From Doris montereyensis (Eukaryota > Mollusca > Gastropoda > Nudibranchia > Dorididae): 64,000 nt of DNA. The notes beneath the pieces are model-generated. The model did not search any database. It saw only the letters and a program-made list of their open reading frames with translations, and had not been told where the DNA came from. The translations under genes were made by a program, and so were the position numbers. Location: contig JAXRKP010001760.1 of NCBI GenBank assembly GCA_037039925.1, positions 27,501 through 91,500 on the forward strand, read 5' to 3'. Shown in pieces: positions 1 to 10,500 of this stretch (the stretch's first letter is position 1; each line of letters opens with the position of its first letter).

Positions 1-79
1 CATCGAATCACATCAAGTCAGACTTTTTCATTTGATGTCATTTGATTTATCAACATCCACAACATTTTTTGGGTAGAAT

Positions 80-510
80 GAATTGTATTTTTGGTGTTAG
101 ATTGGGGTGGCATTGTATTTTTGGTGTTAGATTGACATTGTATTTTTGGGTTAGTGGGGTGACATTGTATTTTTGGTGTTAGATTGGGGTGACATTGTAT
201 TTTTTTTGGTGTTAGAGGGGGGGTGACATTGTATTTTTGGTGTTAGGGGGGTGACATTGTATTTTTGGTGTTAGAGGGGGGGTGACATTGTATTTTTGAT
301 GTTGTATTTTGGTGGGGGGTGACATTGTATTTTTGGTGTTAGAGGGGGGGGTGACATTGTATTTTTGGTGTTAGAGGGGGGTGACATTGTATATTTGGTG
401 TTAGAGGGGGGTGACATTGTATTTTGGTGTTAGGGGGGTGACATTGTATTTGTGGTGTTAGAGGAGGGGGTGACATTGTATTTTTTGGTGTTAGAGGGGG
501 TGACATTGTT
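80..510. repeat. ~30-bp G-rich minisatellite
   Basis: About a dozen imperfect copies of a unit of roughly 30 bp with the core gacattgtatttttggtgtt followed by a G run of 4 to 9 bases. Copies differ mainly in G-run and T-run length, as slippage or read error would produce. The array abuts the 3' end of the minus-strand LINE at 515-2695. The C-rich ORFs on the minus strand here are by-products of the repeat. Confidence 0.9.
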
Positions 511-1029
511 AAAATGAGTTGCTTTTGGAGATCTTGTAGGTTTTGGAGGTCTGGGTTTGAAATGGCAGCGAGGTCGTTTTCGACCTTATACATCGTCGCA
601 AGTCGAGCTGTTGTTTCTCCTTGATTGAAGGGAATGTCAATTTAGTCCCTTCTGTCAGGATGCTTTCCTGTCGGGATCCCAGACAGTACAAATGGCGTAT
701 TCAACGACTGGTCGAACTAATGATTTGTAGGCTTTTTCCTTCCCGTTTATTGGCTTGATCTTCAGGTTTCTTCTGAGGAACCCTGGGGTTTTGTTGGCAA
801 TTTTTACGCTGTACGCTATGTGCTCATCCCAGTTTAGATTTGATTGCATGGTGACTCCTATGTATTTGACAGATGTTACATGTTCTAATATGTGTCTGTG
901 TAGTGTGTAGTTGTATACAATTGGGTTTCATTTTATTGCTTTTTTCAGGATGGAACTCCATGCGGTTTTTTAGCTCCCATATAGCCATTGCAGCATCAGC
1001 TTGTGATTTTATTACTAGATACACAATTG

Positions 1030-1790
1030 TGTCATTAGCAACGAACCGCGTTTTTTCTGTGATTTTACTACTAGATAAATAGTTGTGTCATCAGCAACGA
1101 ACCGTGTTTTTTCTGTGATTTTACTACTAGATAGACAGTTGTGTCATCAGCAACGAACCGTGTTTTTCTGTGATTTTACTACTAGATAAATAGTTGTGTC
1201 ATCAGCAACGAACCGTGTTTTTTCTGTAATTTTACTACTAGAAAAATAGTTGTGTCATCAGCAACGAACCGTGTTTTTTCTGTAATTTTCCTACTAGTAA
1301 TTTTCCTACTAGATAAATAGTTGTGTCATCAGCAACGAACCGTGTTTTTTCTGTAATTTTCCTACTAGATAAATAGTTGTGTCATCAGCAACGAACCGTG
1401 TTTTTTCTGTGATTTTACTACTAGATAAATAGTTGTGTCATCAGCAACGAACCGTGTTTTTTCTGTGATTTTACTACTAGATAAATAGTTGTGTCATCAG
1501 CAACGAACCGTGTTTTTTCTGTGATTTTACTACTAGATAAATAGTTGTGTCATCAGCAACGAACCGTGTTTTTCTGTGATTTTACTACTAGATAAATAGT
1601 TGTGTCATCAGCAAATAGGGTGCAATCTGTAATTTTCCTACTAGATAAATAGTTGTGTCATCAGCAAATAGAGTGCAATCTGTAATTTTCCTACTAGATA
1701 AATAGTTGTGTCATCAGCAAATAGGGTGCAATCTGTAATTTTCCTACTAGATAAATAGTTGTGTCATCAGCAAATAGGGTGCAAGAGATA
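1030..1790. repeat. 56-bp minisatellite derived from RT motif C
   Basis: About 13 copies with period 56. On the minus strand each unit contains the codons for RFVADD or LFADD followed by TTIYL, the catalytic motif C of the surrounding LINE reverse transcriptase. The last units (1610-1790) have aaatagggtgcaa in place of cgaaccgtg and keep the LFADD reading. 56 is not a multiple of 3, so the array cannot be read through in one frame. Confidence 0.85.
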
Positions 1791-1794
1791 GCCT

Positions 1795-2580
1795 TGTAGA
1801 ACGCCAGACTCCATTGGAACGGAACAAATGGATTCCACTGTGGAACATCAGACTCCATTGGAACGGAACAAGTGGATTCCACTGTGGAACATCAGACTCC
1901 AATGCAACAGAACAAATGGATTCCACTGTGGAACATCAGACTCCAATGCAACAGAACAAGTGGATTCCACTGTGGAACATCAGACTCCAATGCAACAGAA
2001 CAAATAGATTCCACTGTGGAACATCAGACTCAATGCAACAGAACAAATGGATTCCACTGTGGAACATCAGACTCCAATGCAACAGAACAAATGGATTCCA
2101 CTGTGGAACATCAGACTCCAATGCAACAGAACAAATGGATTCCACTGTGGAACACCAGACTCCATTGGAACGGAACAAGTGGATTCCATTGTGGAACACC
2201 AGACTCCATTGGAACGGAACAAGTGGATTCCATTGTGGAACACCAGACTCCAATGGAACGGAACAAGTGGATTCCATTGTGGAACACCATGGACTTCAAT
2301 GGAACGGAACAAGTGGATTCCACTGTGGAACACCAGACTCCATGGAACGGAACAAATGGATTCCACTGTGGAACACCAGACTTCAATGCAACAGAACAAA
2401 TGGATTCCACTGTGGAACACCAGACTCCATTGGAACGGAACAAGTGGATTCCACTGTGGAACACCAGATTCCAATGGAACAGAACAAATTGATTCCACTG
2501 TGGAACACCAGACTCCAATGGAACGGAACAAATGGATTCCACTGCGGAACACCAGACTCCATCGGAACGGAACAAGTGAA
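1795..2580. repeat. 44-bp minisatellite at RT motif B
   Basis: About 18 copies of a 44-bp unit containing ggattccactgtggaacacc. On the minus strand the unit reads SGVPQWNPFVPFQW in one phase, resembling the start of LINE motif B (SGVPQGS.LGP), and the array sits exactly where motif B belongs. Subtypes (cattggaacgg, caatgcaacag) are grouped, indicating stepwise expansion. Long ORFs on both strands here are repeat artefacts. Confidence 0.9.
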
Positions 2581-2699
2581 CCCACCCTCAAAGAGTACTG
2601 ACTGGGTGCTGTTTTTCACGACGTTGTCAATCCGTTTATCGATTCTTCCATTTATTCCATACCGGTACTGCCTAAGTTAGTGGCACAAGAGATTGCAAT

Positions 2700-3040
2700 C
2701 AACTTTATCGAAAACTTTAGAGAAACCCATGATCAGAACATCTGTTTGTTGGCTTTCTCTATAGACTCAGACACAAAATCTATGAAATTGAAATACATAA
2801 ACCTTGCTACTTCTACAATATTTTCCTGTATACATGTTAGGGCTCCTGAGTACTGCACACACAGTCAGCACGGTCGTTTTTGATCTCTTGTCACTGTTAG
2901 TGTCAGTCACTGTCATTACGTTATGGTCGAGACTAGGCCTACTCCGACTGCACACAGCCAAGAAAGACGCCATACAACAAATCCGGGTGTGTGATGTCAT
3001 GCGCACAGAGTCTATGAAATTCATAGTTTGATTAGCTTAG
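2700..3040. other. unassigned single-copy stretch
   Basis: No recognisable coding or repeat structure. Short ORFs on both strands show no family features. Confidence 0.4.
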
Positions 3041-3044
3041 AAAA

Positions 3045-3505
3045 ATAGATTAGATTAGATATAGATCTAGTAGGCCTAGATCTAGATCTATATATATTAT
3101 ATATCTATGAGAATAAACGAACACATTTTGGACGCCTTTGGGGGGGGGGTGGAGAAGGGGGTACATTTCACAACATTTGTAGTAACGGTGACAGACTTCT
3201 TGTCTTTTCGTGATAAAATCAAAGTAATCGGTCTAAATATATCTGCACCTAGATCTAGATCTAGATCCACACTCTAGATAAAATTGTAGAGCTAGACAGA
3301 GCTAAAGATCTAGATCTAGATTAGATCTAGATCTGGTTTTGTTTGATCTACATCTAGAATCTAAATCTAAATTATATTCTAGATCTGGATTCTAGATCTA
3401 GATAATCTACGACTACAGCTCTAAAATGTAGGCTAATTAAATTTTGAATCTAGATCTAGATCTAAATCTTGATCTAGATCTAGATCTAGATCTATTTAGA
3501 CCAGT
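3045..3505. repeat. GATCTA palindromic hexamer cluster
   Basis: Runs and scattered copies of the hexamer tagatc/gatcta, which is its own reverse complement when phased as agatct or tctaga, so both strands read alike. Similar clusters recur at 60305-60480 and inside the 44-bp array at 14.0-15.1 kb. Such DNA can form small cruciforms. No gene seen. Confidence 0.8.
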
Positions 3506-4040
3506 AGATAAATATCGCCATGCAGATCTTCTAAGTATATACTCGAGATATAATATCCATTTCTTTATATATTATTAGGCCAAGAAAGCTGACCAAGAAA
3601 GCTCGATGACAAAAATATCTTGGTTTAATTAAGAAGGGTAGACCGTCCCCGTTGCTACGCAATGTACCCCAACAAAGGCGTCTAAGAATAGATATCCGAT
3701 TTTTCCAACACTAATTTTTCTGCCTGCATTATGGCAATCCTCTAGTAACTGGTTTCAAAGTTATGTAATTTTTCAACACAAGCAACGTAATGTTTTGCTT
3801 TTTAACGGTAACACATCATTCAGGCGAATAATTGTTTTTCGTACGTCCACGAATTCAAATGCGTGCTGTTACCGACCAACAAGAGCCTTACTTAAGCATC
3901 GCAGCTATGACAATTCTAACAATAAAAGTTTATGAGTTGTTTTTTGTTTTTTGGGGGGTTTTTTCATATTGTTCAAAGACCATGTCTAGTATCTATGTGT
4001 TGTTGTGTTATTTTTGTTTCTTTGTTCTGTCCTTTCTATA
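3506..4040. other. no gene seen
   Basis: AT-rich sequence with T-runs. The ORFs of 69-90 codons are low-complexity and show no conserved motif. Confidence 0.4.
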
Positions 4041-4044
4041 GGTT

Positions 4045-4450
4045 ACACATATTTATAAGTTTGTTCGTTACCAATGCAAGCTTTTTTTCTTACATCTGTG
4101 ATGCATTTAATGTCATCCCCAGTTACTGTGCTTCCCAGATATTCACATTTAGTGACATTGTCCAAAGCGTCGCTTTGAATGTAGATGCTTGGTCGATAGA
4201 TTAGTCCGTGTTCATTACTTTTCTCTTCTTTCTTTTCTTTCTTTTTTTTTGCATTCAAAATCAAAATTTTCTCTTCACTATGTTTTTTCATAGACAAAAT
4301 TATTTATTTCTAGTCCGCTCACTATAATATGTGACAACAGAACGGTGTCGTCTGTATATCGTAAATATTATATTTCATATTCATGCACTTTCGTTTCCAT
4401 ATAACCCTCTTTATTTTCATTTTCATATACTCCTCTCATGATGAATTATG
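4045..4450 (-). mobile_element. RTE-like LINE fragment (RT motif C and downstream)
   Basis: On the minus strand the order is IMRGVYENENKEG, then LRYTDDTVLLS (the LRYADDTVLL motif of RTE-type reverse transcriptases), then ALDNVTKCEYLGSTVTGDD and DVRKKA, matching the F.YLG.... and R..A segments that follow motif C. A stop sits just before LRYTDD and an A-rich insertion lies between the two halves, so the fragment is dead. Confidence 0.65.
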
Positions 4451-4479
4451 TAGGCTATACATTACAAAAGAGTGATTAC

Positions 4480-4612
4480 CAATGCCCATACATTTGACTC
4501 AATACTGCTCAAAAACAGTGTGCCCCAAGGGATCTGTTTTGGGCCCGATTTTATCTTCCTCTATTCAGTCTCTCACCACAATAATTGAAAGTCACAATTT
4601 TGATTATCCTTC
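4480..4612 (+). mobile_element. LINE RT fragment (motif B)
   Basis: On the plus strand NSVPQGICFGPILSS is a degenerate form of the SVPQGSVLGPILF motif of LINE reverse transcriptases, followed by IIESHNFDY, which in intact elements precedes the YADD motif. Only about 130 bp remain before a pentanucleotide repeat. It lies head to head with the minus-strand fragment at 4045-4450. Confidence 0.5.
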
Positions 4613-4630
4613 TTAAGATAAGATAAGATA

Positions 4631-4661
<31 letters not shown>
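4613..4661. repeat. AAGAT pentanucleotide microsatellite
   Basis: About ten perfect copies of aagat. It directly precedes gaactttattgtcc, which on the minus strand contains AATAAA, so it may mark the 3' end of a minus-strand retroelement whose remnant extends to about 4890. Confidence 0.85.
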
Positions 4662-4904
4662 AACTTTATTGTCCAAAAGTGGCACATTGTTTTGATGTTA
4701 CAATAACTTCAATACAATATGAAATACAGCATACTTTGACTATAAATAAATTATTCTTCACACATAAACAGCTTACACACATTTAAGATAATTTTTAGAT
4801 TTACAAATCCATCGACCCTATAAAATGCCAAAATTTATTTATTCCGTAGAAATTGCATGGTTGATGTTTATGAACGGATGTCTACAAATAAGCTTAAATT
4901 AAAC

Positions 4905-5625
4905 AATGAAAAAGCTGAGAAGCATTTGGGGAAAACAACAACAGAGGCACTGATGTAGAGGAAGCATTTGGGGAAAACAACAACAGAGGCACTGATCTAG
5001 AGGAAGCATTTGGGGAAAACAAGAACAGAGGCACTGATCTAGAGGAAGCATTTGGGGATAACAACAACAGAGACACTGATCTAGAGGAAGCATTAGGGAA
5101 AACAACAACAGAGACGCCGATCTAGAGGAAGCATTTGGGAAAACAACAACAGAGGCACTGATGTAGAGGAAGCATTAGGGAAAACAACAACAGAGGCACT
5201 GATCTAGAGGAAGCATTTGGGAAAACAACAACAGAGGCACTGATCTAGAGGAAGCATTTGGGAAAATAACAACAGAGGCACTGATCTAGAGGAAGCATTA
5301 GGGAAAACAACAACAGAGGCACTGATCTAGAGGAAGCATTTGGGGAAAACAACAACAGAGGCACTGATCTAGAGGAAGCATTTGGGGAAAACAACAACAG
5401 AGGCACTGATCTAGAGGAAGCATTTGGGAAAATAACAACAGAGGCACTGATCTAGAGGAAGCATTTGGGAAAATAACAACAGAGGCACTGATCTAGAGGA
5501 AGCATTTGGGGAAAACAACAACAGAGGCACTGATCTAGAGGAAGCATTTGGGAAAATAACAACAGAGGCACTGATCTAGAGGAAGCATTTGGGAAAATAA
5601 CAACAGAGGCAGGAAAAATGATGCC
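4905..5625. repeat. 41/42-bp minisatellite
   Basis: About 17 copies containing gaggaagcatttgggg and acaacaacagaggcactgat. Units of 42 bp (gggg) and 41 bp (ggg) are mixed. The 42-bp units would encode a 14-residue repeat (EEAFGENNNRGTDL) on the plus strand, but the 41-bp units and tag variants break the frame, so I do not call a gene. Confidence 0.9.
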
Positions 5626-5945
5626 CGACAGACATCCATAGCTGATGTCAAGGATGCAACAGGATGTCAAGTCGATGGTGAGATGATGATCCTCATGTTA
5701 GCATTTAACCTCGTATGTATTCACTTGTCATTTCTTCGCATATCTTTAGTACTAATAGTAATCGGGGAACGTTAATGCTGCTATACAGAGGCGCACCAAT
5801 GCGCGGAGCCTTTATGTTGCTATACAACGGTGTAAAAATGCATGGAGTGCCATAGACTTGAATGCTAGAGCTTCCAATAAAGATTTTAAAAGATTAAATG
5901 ATAAGGAAGGAATCTACTCTGACAAGCAGTCCGCCCACGAGCATC
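5626..5945. other. region downstream of the SLC22 stop codon
   Basis: About 320 bp between the 41/42-bp array and the transporter stop codon, presumably including its 3' UTR. I found no AATAAA on the minus strand here. Confidence 0.4.
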
Positions 5946-7420
5946 TTATTGTTTTCCCGAGGTCTTGCTCCACGCTGTGAATGTCTCAATGGTCGTTGGT
6001 AGTTGTCTCCCTTTTGTTTCAGGCAACATTGGAATAAGGCCAAGGGAGATAAGACATAAAAAAAAAAAAGCCATGACCAGAAATGGAATGGCGGGATTTT
6101 CATTAGAAAGAGTAACAAGAAAAGGGGAAAACATTCCACCAGCTGCTTTAAACACTAAAGACAAACCCAATGAGGCAGTTCTCACAGTTGTTGGGTAAAT
6201 CTCGGGATTATAGGAGTACCACACGTTGAGAGAGGAAGCGATCGTTAATTTGCTCATTATAATAATCATCTTGAGCGCTAGTCGTTCTAAAGTCCACACC
6301 ATCAGAACGGATGTTCCTGAGATTAAGAGGAACGAAAGTGACACAAATATAAACAGGGCCTGTCGTCGACCTAAAAACACAAGCATTGTCATATAGATGA
6401 AGCTTCCGGGAATCTCTGGACAGGCCATCAGAAAGAAATTGAGATATCTGTCACCAGCTAATGTTGACGAAAGATAATATATTGCATAGTACACGATGTA
6501 CAACGTCAAGCTTACCAAACATGAAACCACTGTCATGACAACAAATGGCCTGCTGTTAAGGGCATCAAATAAGCTGTCCATTTTTCTAAGTCCTGCTTTA
6601 GTGTTCTCTTCCTCGTGTCTTCGGTGATCAGCTTGCTTGGTACATTGTCGAAATAAATCCCGTATCTCATCAACATCCTTTTTGTTTGTTCTGCATGCTT
6701 TCATCAAAGTCCGTTCAGCATATTCGTATCGGCCATTAGCAAAGCACCATTCTGGCGATTCTTTTAACCAGAAGAGCGATATTAATGGAAGAATACCGAG
6801 AGCAGATGATGACAGATGTATATATCTCCAATTGTAACGAAATATGTAAGCTACGAGGGCAAGTAAAGAGACGTTCATAGAACACCACACCCCGAATAGA
6901 GCTCCGAAGGTTTGTCGGTGCCTGGACACCAACCACTCAGAGGCCAGAGACTGTTGAATGACTAACATGGCGATAGCAAAAAAGCCAGTGAGAAACTTAA
7001 GAACGATCACCTGCTGAAGATTTTGCGCGAAGGCTGTGCCAAATTCGGTACTGATTAGAGCCACTATGGCAATGATGGAAATAGCCTTACAGCCGTAACG
7101 ATTTGCCAGGGGTGACCAGATGATGACGCCAATGACGTATCCAAGCATCAACATGGTTTGTACCAGAGGTAGCATCCGTCCTTCACCACACATCAATCCC
7201 CATTCGGTGGCGATGGAAGTATGGACGCCGTACTCTCCGTCGTAGACATTTGGACACTCTTGGCTGTCGCTACGATTGTCTTGCAGTCCTGACCTGTTTG
7301 ATGTGTAAGAATTGAGAGGTAGTGTGTTGCTATTTGCAGGTGGTGTGTCATTCAAAGCATCCTGTTCACTCAACACGCTGGTTTGGTTGGGTGAATGACA
7401 TCGACAGCTTGGCTCGTAAC
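5946..7420 (-). CDS. SLC22 exon 2 (residues 64-554)
   Basis: One uninterrupted exon carrying the extracellular loop and eleven membrane helices, ending in taa at 5948-5946. The apparent in-frame upstream Met at 7463 lies in the intron. The true exon edge is the acceptor at 7421-7422 (ct on the plus strand). Confidence 0.9.
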
Positions 7421-7524
7421 CTATGGAAACAAATATAGGTGTACAATACAAAGTTCTACACAATTTATGAATTCTAACATGTATGCCTAAGTATGTGCAC
7501 GACTGTATATGTATCTGTGTATGG

Positions 7525-7564
<40 letters not shown>

Positions 7565-10500
7565 ATTTACATATAACATTCCAGTGAAACTTTCGTTGAG
7601 TCACTCATTGATGTAAATAGCTTCGCTTGCTTTTCTTTTCAAGAATGCAAAAATGTTTTTTTGTCACCAAGAACGAATAACAGAATCAATGAGAGCGTCA
7701 ACATGTGATCCCACGAAGAAAACAAACAACAGCAACCACAATAACCACAGAACAACAGTAAAAAAAACAAATAACAACAACAAACAACAATAACAACGAC
7801 AACAACAAAACAAACAAAAGCAACCACTAACTAGGAACAACAATAAAAAGCGAATAATGACAACATCAACAAAAAAACAACAAACAATAACATACAACAA
7901 CAACCAACAACAACAAACAACAACAAACAATAACAAACAACAACAAAAACAACAACAAACAACAACAAACAACGACCAACAACAACAAAACAACAAAACA
8001 ACAACAAACAACAACAAACAACAACAAACAACAACAAACAACACACAACAAACAACAACAACAACAACAAACAACAACAAACAACAACAACAAACAATAA
8101 CAAACAATAACAAACAACAACAAACAACAAGAACCAACAACAACAAACAATAACAAACAACCAACAACAACAAACAATAACAAACAACAACCAACAACAA
8201 CAAACAATAACAAACAACAACAACAAACAAAACAACAACAACAAACAATAACAAACAACAAACAACAACAACAAACAATAACAAACAACAACAACATACA
8301 ATAACCAACAACAACAAACAATAACAAACAACAACCGACAACAACAAACAACAAACATAATAAACAACAAACAACAACAACAAACAACAATAACAAACAA
8401 CAATAACAAACAACAAACAACAACAATAAACAATAACAAACAACAACAAACAACAACCAACAACAAGACAACAACAACAACAAAACGAAACAAAGCAAAC
8501 AAAAGCAACAACTAACTAGGAACAACAATAAAAGCGAATAATGACAACAGCGACAACAATTAAGCAAACAAATAAATAACAACAACCGACCAGTCTTGCA
8601 AGGAGGAATTCCATAGAAAAGAAGGAAAACTCAAGAATTACGATTGCTCGATATCCAGATTCGATTCTCAGAATGAAAACGTGTATCTACATAGCACAGA
8701 AGTGAAACTCAAGAGGTATGTTGCTCGATATCCAGATTCGATTCTCAAAATGAAAACTTGTAACTATATAGAAAAGAAGGAAAAGCTTAGTTTCATGACT
8801 TCTCGATATCCAGATTCGATTCTCAGAATGAAAACCTGTAACTAATGGAAAAGATGTGAAACTCAAGAGTCTGATTGCTCGATATCCAGATTCAATTCTC
8901 AGAATGAAAACTTATAACTGCATGGAAAAGAAGGCAAACTCAAGAGATGTAATTCCTCGAAATCCAGATTCGATTCTCAGAATCAAAACTTATAAGTACA
9001 CAGAAAAGAAGGAAAAACAGTCTAATCTGAGTTGAACAGAAGATTTGTATGTGTTGAACGAAAGACTCGAATGAGTTGAATGAAAGACTCGAATGAGTTG
9101 AACAAAAGACTCGAATGAGTTGAACAAAAGGCTCGAATGAGTTGAACAAAAGACTCGAATGAGATGAACAAAAGACTCGAATGAGATGAACAAAAAGACT
9201 CGAATGAGTTGAACAAAAGACTCGAATGAGTTGACCAAACGACTCGAATGAATTGAACAAAAGACTCGAATGAGTTGAACAAAAGATTCGAATGAGTAGA
9301 ACAAAAGAAGAATGAGTTGAACAAAAGATTCCAATGAGTTGAACAAAAGACACGAGTGAGTTGAACAAAAGATTCGAATGAGTTGAAAAACAAGGCTCGA
9401 ATGGGTTGAACAAAATATTTGAATGAGTTGAACAAAAGACTCGAATGAGTTGAACAAAAGGCTCGAATGAGTTGAACAAAAGACTCGAATGAGTTGAACA
9501 AAAGATTCGAATGAGTTAAATGAAAGACTCGAATGAGTTTAACAAAAATTCGAATGAGTTGAACAAAAGACTCGAATGAGTTGAACAAAGGACTAGACGA
9601 GTTGAACAAAAGAATGCAATGAGTTGAACAAAAGATTTGAATGAGTTGAACGAAGAACTCGAATGAGTTGAACGAAGGACTCGAATGAATTGAAAAAAAG
9701 AGTCGAATGAGTTGAACAAAAGACTCGAATGAGTTGAATGAAAGATTCGAATGAGTTAAATGAAATGCTCGAATGAAAGACTCGAATGAGTTGAATGAAA
9801 GACTCGAATGAGCTGAATGAAATGCTCGAATGGAAGACTCGAATGAGTTGAATGGAAGACTCGAATGAGTTGAATGAAAGACTCAAATGAGTTGAATGAA
9901 AGACTCAAATGAGTTGAATGAAAGACTCGAATGAGTTGAGAAAGACTCAAATGAGTTGAATGAAAGACTCGAATGTATTGAGAAAGACTCAAATGAGTTG
10001 AATGAAAGACTCGAATGAGTTGAACAAAAGACTGAAATGAATGAAAGACTCAAATGAGTTGAATGAAAGACTCAAAGGAGTTGAATGAAAGACTCCAATG
10101 AGTTGAATGAAAGACTCGAATGAGTTGAATGAAAGACTCGAATGAGTTGAATGAAAGACTCAAATGAGTTGAATGAAAGACTCGAATGAGTTGAATGAAA
10201 GACTCGAATGAGTTGAATGAAAGACTCAAATGAGTTGAATGAAAGACTCAAATGAGTTGAATGAAAGACCTAAATGAGTTGAATGAAAGACTCAAATGAG
10301 TTGAACAAAAGACTGGAATGAGCTGAACAAAAGATTCGAATGAGTTGAACGAAGGACTCGAATGAGTTGAACGAAGGACTCGAATGAATTGAACAAAAGA
10401 GTCGAATGAGTTGAACAAAAGGCTCGAATGAGTTGAATGAAAGATTCGAATGAGTTAAATGAAATGCTCGAAGGAAAGACTCGAATGAGTTAAATGAAAG

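Larger units (their letters stand above)
515..2695 (-). mobile_element. CR1/Jockey-like LINE fragment, RT domain, interrupted by two minisatellites
   Basis: Read on the minus strand, the pieces follow the order of a non-LTR reverse transcriptase. Near 2690-2560 there is a thumb/finger segment (KNSTQSVLFEGGF) leading into motif B (SGVPQ). Near 1800-1760 comes motif C (LFADDTTIYL). At 1060-820 there is NRMEFHPEKSNKMK. At 850-655 the usual C-terminal part appears (SNLNWDEHI, then FLRRNLKI, then LVRPVVEYA and VWDP). At about 600-540 there is ATMYKVENDLAAIS. In intact elements motif B and motif C lie about 25-30 codons apart. Here 780 bp of 44-bp repeats sit between them and 760 bp of 56-bp repeats follow. 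Frames are broken, so no protein is expected. CR1 versus Jockey versus L2 cannot be settled by eye. Confidence 0.75.

Noticed and set aside
1814..2680. 288-codon plus-strand ORF and overlapping minus-strand ORFs of up to 174 codons
   Set aside because: They follow the 44-bp repeat and have counterparts in other frames and on the other strand; low-complexity by-products of the array.
7664..8585. Long Leu/Cys/Val-rich minus-strand ORFs that look like membrane proteins
   Set aside because: Translation of a CAA/GTT simple repeat in several frames; no start context or conserved text.
8940..9992. ORFs of 97-195 codons with FNSFESFVQLIRVFCSTHSS-type repeats
   Set aside because: Frame-shifted readings of the 22-bp array (22 is not a multiple of 3, giving a 22-residue period).
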